Of a stretch of 64,000 nt of DNA, positions 61,793 to 64,000 are shown in pieces (the first letter of the stretch is position 1; every line of letters begins with the position of its first letter). The translations under genes and the position numbers were made by a program. The notes under the pieces were generated by a model, which was given only the letters and a program-made list of their open reading frames with translations, was not told the DNA's origin and searched no databases. The stretch spans positions 1-64,000 of the forward strand of contig JAZKEF010000014.1 in NCBI GenBank assembly GCA_040387195.1. The letters run 5' to 3'. This DNA is from UKL13-3 sp040387195. GTDB lineage: Bacteria > Bacteroidota > Bacteroidia > UKL13-3.

Positions 61793-61953
61793 ACGTTCAA
61801 ATTTTGTGTGTGGAACGTAAGAAAGAGCAATAGTGCCACACCTTGCTTTGCGGCAAGAGCAATCAACCGGATATGGGTGTGTCTGTTTGCTTCCGTGTTT
61901 TGCGCAAACGGCTTCAGTTGTGCTGCTCCTAATTTCACGATGTTGTCTTCCAT
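61789..61953 (-). pseudogene. Truncated carbon-nitrogen hydrolase (nitrilase) N-terminus
   Basis: A 54-codon frame (ATG at 61953, stop TGA 61791-61789) encodes KLGAAQLKPF, then EANRHTHIRLIALAAKQGVA and LLLF, which looks like the first strand-helix of nitrilase-superfamily enzymes (AAQ...N...H..LI..A...G...LLFPE). After LLLF the expected catalytic PE is replaced by LTFHTQNLNV and a stop, so the Glu-Lys-Cys enzyme body is missing. It is still held by overlaps on both sides (19 nt with the preceding GNAT, ATGA with the next). Identification by eye. Confidence 0.6.
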
Positions 61954-62393
61954 TTAATTTTAACTGCGCGTATCATCTCCGTATCAATTCTTTCATCCTT
62001 CAATATTTCAAACCCATGTCTGAGGTAAAATGGCATCGGTGAGCGGTACTGTTCTCCATTGCTTTTTACATCATTATTGTGATCGATAACCCACCCATAA
62101 AATTCAGTGTAATCTCTTTTGATGGTATCAATCAGTAATCCTCCAAGTCCTTTTCCCATATGTGCTGCCGCTACAATAATTGAAAACCGGATCTGTTGTT
62201 CTTTCTCAAAAATAACAGCCCAGGCCAATACATTGTATTCCTCATCTTCAATAAGGTAATGGTTATAATTTACCACACCTTCCAACAACAGCGGAAAACG
62301 GTCCTTTAGTTTAACCGGATATTCTTCGTTCCACATCCTGTTGACAGCGGATTCCTGATAAGGTGTCAATATTTTCGTACTCTGTATCTGCAT
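61935..62393 (-). CDS. GNAT acetyltransferase
   Basis: 152 aa from ATG 62393 (MQIQSTKILTPY), 1 nt after the upstream stop; the longer frame at 62426 overlaps that gene needlessly. Acetyl-CoA loop AHMGKGLGGLLIDTIKRD; C-terminal YLRHGFEIL. Its 3' end overlaps the nitrilase fragment. Confidence 0.86.
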   Translation of the reverse strand: MQIQSTKILTPYQESAVNRMWNEEYPVKLKDRFPLLLEGVVNYNHYLIEDEEYNVLAWAVIFEKEQQIRFSIIVAAAHMGKGLGGLLIDTIKRDYTEFYGWVIDHNNDVKSNGEQYRSPMPFYLRHGFEILKDERIDTEMIRAVKIKWKTTS

Positions 62394-62394
62394 C

Positions 62395-62868
62395 CTAAAC
62401 ACTTGGTTTAAATACTTCCATAGCACATGTTTGTTTTCTCAGGATATACTCATCGGCTCCTGTAATCAGGTGATCTTTTAGTTCTCCAACTTTTTCAAAA
62501 CCTAAACTATAATACAGTTTTTGTGCTCTATGATTAAAAGAAGAAACACACATAAATACATTGGCAAACTCTTTTGTCAGTCTTTCTTCACTATACTTCA
62601 GTAAAGCCGTTCCAATCCCTTGCCCCCTGTATTCAGGATGCAGGCAAATGGTTTGAATATACCCTCTCAACACACCAACCAATGATAACACCACAAACCC
62701 GGCAAAATGCTGATCAACATACGCAACATACACTTCCCGGTAATCGCCTCCCATACCTGCCTTGCATCTTTCGTAATTGAATTTGAGCGTGGTAAACGGT
62801 TCTGATTGACTCATTAATAATGCACATGCATCGATCTCCTTTTCATCTGTTGTCCGTCTAATTTCCAT
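62395..62868 (-). CDS. GNAT acetyltransferase
   Basis: 157 aa. Acetyl-CoA loop EYRGQGIGTALLKYSEERL, then VFMCVSSFNHRAQKLYYSLGFEKV: a complete Acetyltransf_1 domain. 1 nt from its neighbours on both sides, so strictly operonic. Confidence 0.92.
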   Translation of the reverse strand: MEIRRTTDEKEIDACALLMSQSEPFTTLKFNYERCKAGMGGDYREVYVAYVDQHFAGFVVLSLVGVLRGYIQTICLHPEYRGQGIGTALLKYSEERLTKEFANVFMCVSSFNHRAQKLYYSLGFEKVGELKDHLITGADEYILRKQTCAMEVFKPSV

Positions 62869-62869
62869 A

Positions 62870-63406
62870 TTATTTCTGCATTTTTAACCAATCTTCTTTT
62901 GTGATTTTTAACCAGTCGCATTGGATATCTTTCCAATAGAATTTCTCTACAAACGTTAACCCGCATTTCTCGAGTGCCTTGCGTGATTGTATATTTGCAA
63001 CATTGGCACTGCCTATTATTTCCGTTAACTGCAATTTTTCAAAACCAAATTTTATAGCTGCTTTAGCGGATTCAGTAGCGTAACCTTTACCCCAATATTT
63101 TTGATTGAGGCGATAACCAACATCATGAAACCGGGTGCGGTTATTTTCCACCTCTGTTATAAATTTAAGACCCGCCCAACCAATCACCTTCCCGGATTCC
63201 TTTTCAACAACTGCCCAGCGACCAATCCCATAATCAATATACTGTTGACGAATGCTTGCGATATATCCCTGCACCTGTTCAATATCTGTTACAGGATTAT
63301 TACCTAAATATTTATGCACCTCAGGATTAGAATCCATTTCAAACATGGCCTCATCATCTGTTGGAAGAAACTCCCTTAAAATTAATCTTTCTGTTTCTAT
63401 TTTCAT
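62870..63406 (-). CDS. GNAT acetyltransferase, RimJ/RimL type
   Basis: 178 aa. IETERLILREFLPTDDEAM, HKYLGNNPV, GWAGLKFITE and the loop KYWGKGYATESAKAAIKFGF then NIQSRKALEKCGL define an Acetyltransf_3 member. Start overlaps the upstream GNAT stop by 4 nt. Confidence 0.93.
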   Translation of the reverse strand: MKIETERLILREFLPTDDEAMFEMDSNPEVHKYLGNNPVTDIEQVQGYIASIRQQYIDYGIGRWAVVEKESGKVIGWAGLKFITEVENNRTRFHDVGYRLNQKYWGKGYATESAKAAIKFGFEKLQLTEIIGSANVANIQSRKALEKCGLTFVEKFYWKDIQCDWLKITKEDWLKMQK

Positions 63407-63903
63407 CCCGTTGTAAATTTTCGATAGGTTGGTTCTTTGTGTTCAATAAAACCTTCCTGTTTGTAAACCATCTCCCCTTCTATTGTTGCATGCAATTCAA
63501 ATCCTGTTACCCCATACCCTGTTGCACATTCTACAAGCGCATTCAGGATTCCTCTACACACACCCTTTCTCCGGTATTCAGGAAGGGTATACATGTTCAT
63601 GATATACCCCCATTTGCCCGAAGGGTTTTTAAAATTAGCCGGCATATCCCGTATATGCACCGAACCTATTCCGGCAATTTCATCGTTGCATTTAGCTATG
63701 TATGAAATGCAACTATTGTCCCGTGTGGCTTGCTTGAAATATGTTGCCAGTTGTGTCCTCAAAGCCTCGATGTCCCCTTCCGGTTGCACTCCTGATAATT
63801 CCAGCGCAAATAAGATACGATTATCCGCCAATAGTTGGGCATCCGAAGCAGTAGCCCGGTGAAAAGTTATGGTGTTTATTATATTGTTATTCCCTTTCAT
63901 CAT
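63403..63903 (-). CDS. GNAT acetyltransferase
   Basis: 166 aa. The body has IAGIGSVHIRDMPANFKNPS, then the loop TLPEYRRKGVCRGILNALV, where Cys-Arg replaces the more usual Gly-x of the acetyl-CoA loop, as seen in several Bacteroidota/Firmicutes GNATs. Start ATG overlaps the cupin stop by 4 nt. Confidence 0.9.
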   Translation of the reverse strand: MMKGNNNIINTITFHRATASDAQLLADNRILFALELSGVQPEGDIEALRTQLATYFKQATRDNSCISYIAKCNDEIAGIGSVHIRDMPANFKNPSGKWGYIMNMYTLPEYRRKGVCRGILNALVECATGYGVTGFELHATIEGEMVYKQEGFIEHKEPTYRKFTTG

Positions 63904-64000
63904 ACTTGTATTCTGTCGTTATGGGTTGATGGTTGTGAGATAACCAAGAACTCGATGGGACCGGTGCTTTCATTTACCACCAAATGTTTTTGGCTGCTCT
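63900..64000 (-). CDS. Partial cupin-domain protein (3' end only)
   Basis: Only the last 32 codons are inside the window. Translating the minus strand gives HLVVNESTGPIEFLVISQPS followed by THNDRIQV, which looks like the closing strand of a small cupin (pattern N-x-S/T-x-x-P-I/L-E-F-L-V-I-S-x-P-S). The gene continues beyond 64000. Overlaps the following GNAT by 4 nt. Confidence 0.6.
   Translation of the reverse strand, partial: SSQKHLVVNESTGPIEFLVISQPSTHNDRIQV

Noticed and set aside
54279..64000. Integron cassette array
   Set aside because: Gene content fits, but gaps are 0-88 nt with overlaps, no attC-like palindromic sites and no integrase, so an operon is the simpler reading.
1..64000. 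tRNA, rRNA or riboswitch
   Set aside because: No TψC-arm/cloverleaf, rRNA core or known riboswitch pattern was recognised by eye in the intergenic regions; a covariance-model search would settle it.

Overview
The window reads as a scaffold piece (one 100-base run of N) from the chromosome of a free-living Bacteroidota bacterium. Evidence: type IX secretion (T9SS) C-terminal sorting domains, many lipoproteins, DUF2723/GT117 and DUF3667 proteins, almost no Shine-Dalgarno sites, and several matches to the Bacteroidota sigma promoter (-33 TTTG, 18-19 nt, -7 TAnnTTTG). Genus cannot be set from the sequence alone.

Layout. 0.1-7 kb: a broken T9SS gene; enoyl-CoA hydratase; gltX followed by a lipoprotein and a stand-alone B12-binding protein; an overlapping lipoprotein pair. 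7-18.2 kb: housekeeping (rlmB, GT117 membrane protein, RRM protein, apaG, rimP-nusA-infB). 18.4-28.8 kb: an accessory locus with an HTH regulator divergent from three tandem near-identical lipoproteins, a 1433-aa secreted hydrolase with a T9SS tail, then two paralogous lipoproteins bounded by three copies of a ~140-bp repeat and by a duplicated 3' end of the hydrolase gene. 28.8-38.2 kb: LpxH-like phosphatase, GT-B glycosyltransferase, scaffold gap in tandem repeats, GT2 fusion protein, tsaB, recJ, DUF3667, NlpC/P60, paaD-like. 38.2-47.5 kb: MacAB-type exporter (ATPase, two permeases, adaptor), a TonB receptor operon with a His-rich protein and a lipoprotein, and an exported DsbA-like protein. 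47.5-50.5 kb: a Fic protein with a C-terminal winged helix and hutU, divergent across an unusual array of five palindromes.

50.6-64 kb: a lipoprotein, then a co-directional minus-strand run of about 19 small genes, most spaced by 0-45 nt or overlapping: seven GNAT acetyltransferases, four SAM methyltransferases, two DinB proteins, OsmC, an EamA-type transporter, hydrolases, a class A plus class C-like serine beta-lactamase fusion, a truncated nitrilase fragment and a partial cupin. It looks like an accretion operon for modifying or exporting small toxic molecules.

Best candidates for something undescribed: the 71-bp tandem operator array at fic/hutU, the beta-lactamase fusion inside the GNAT-rich run, and the repeat-bounded lipoprotein/secreted hydrolase locus. 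No tRNA, rRNA, CRISPR array, prophage or intact insertion sequence was recognised.
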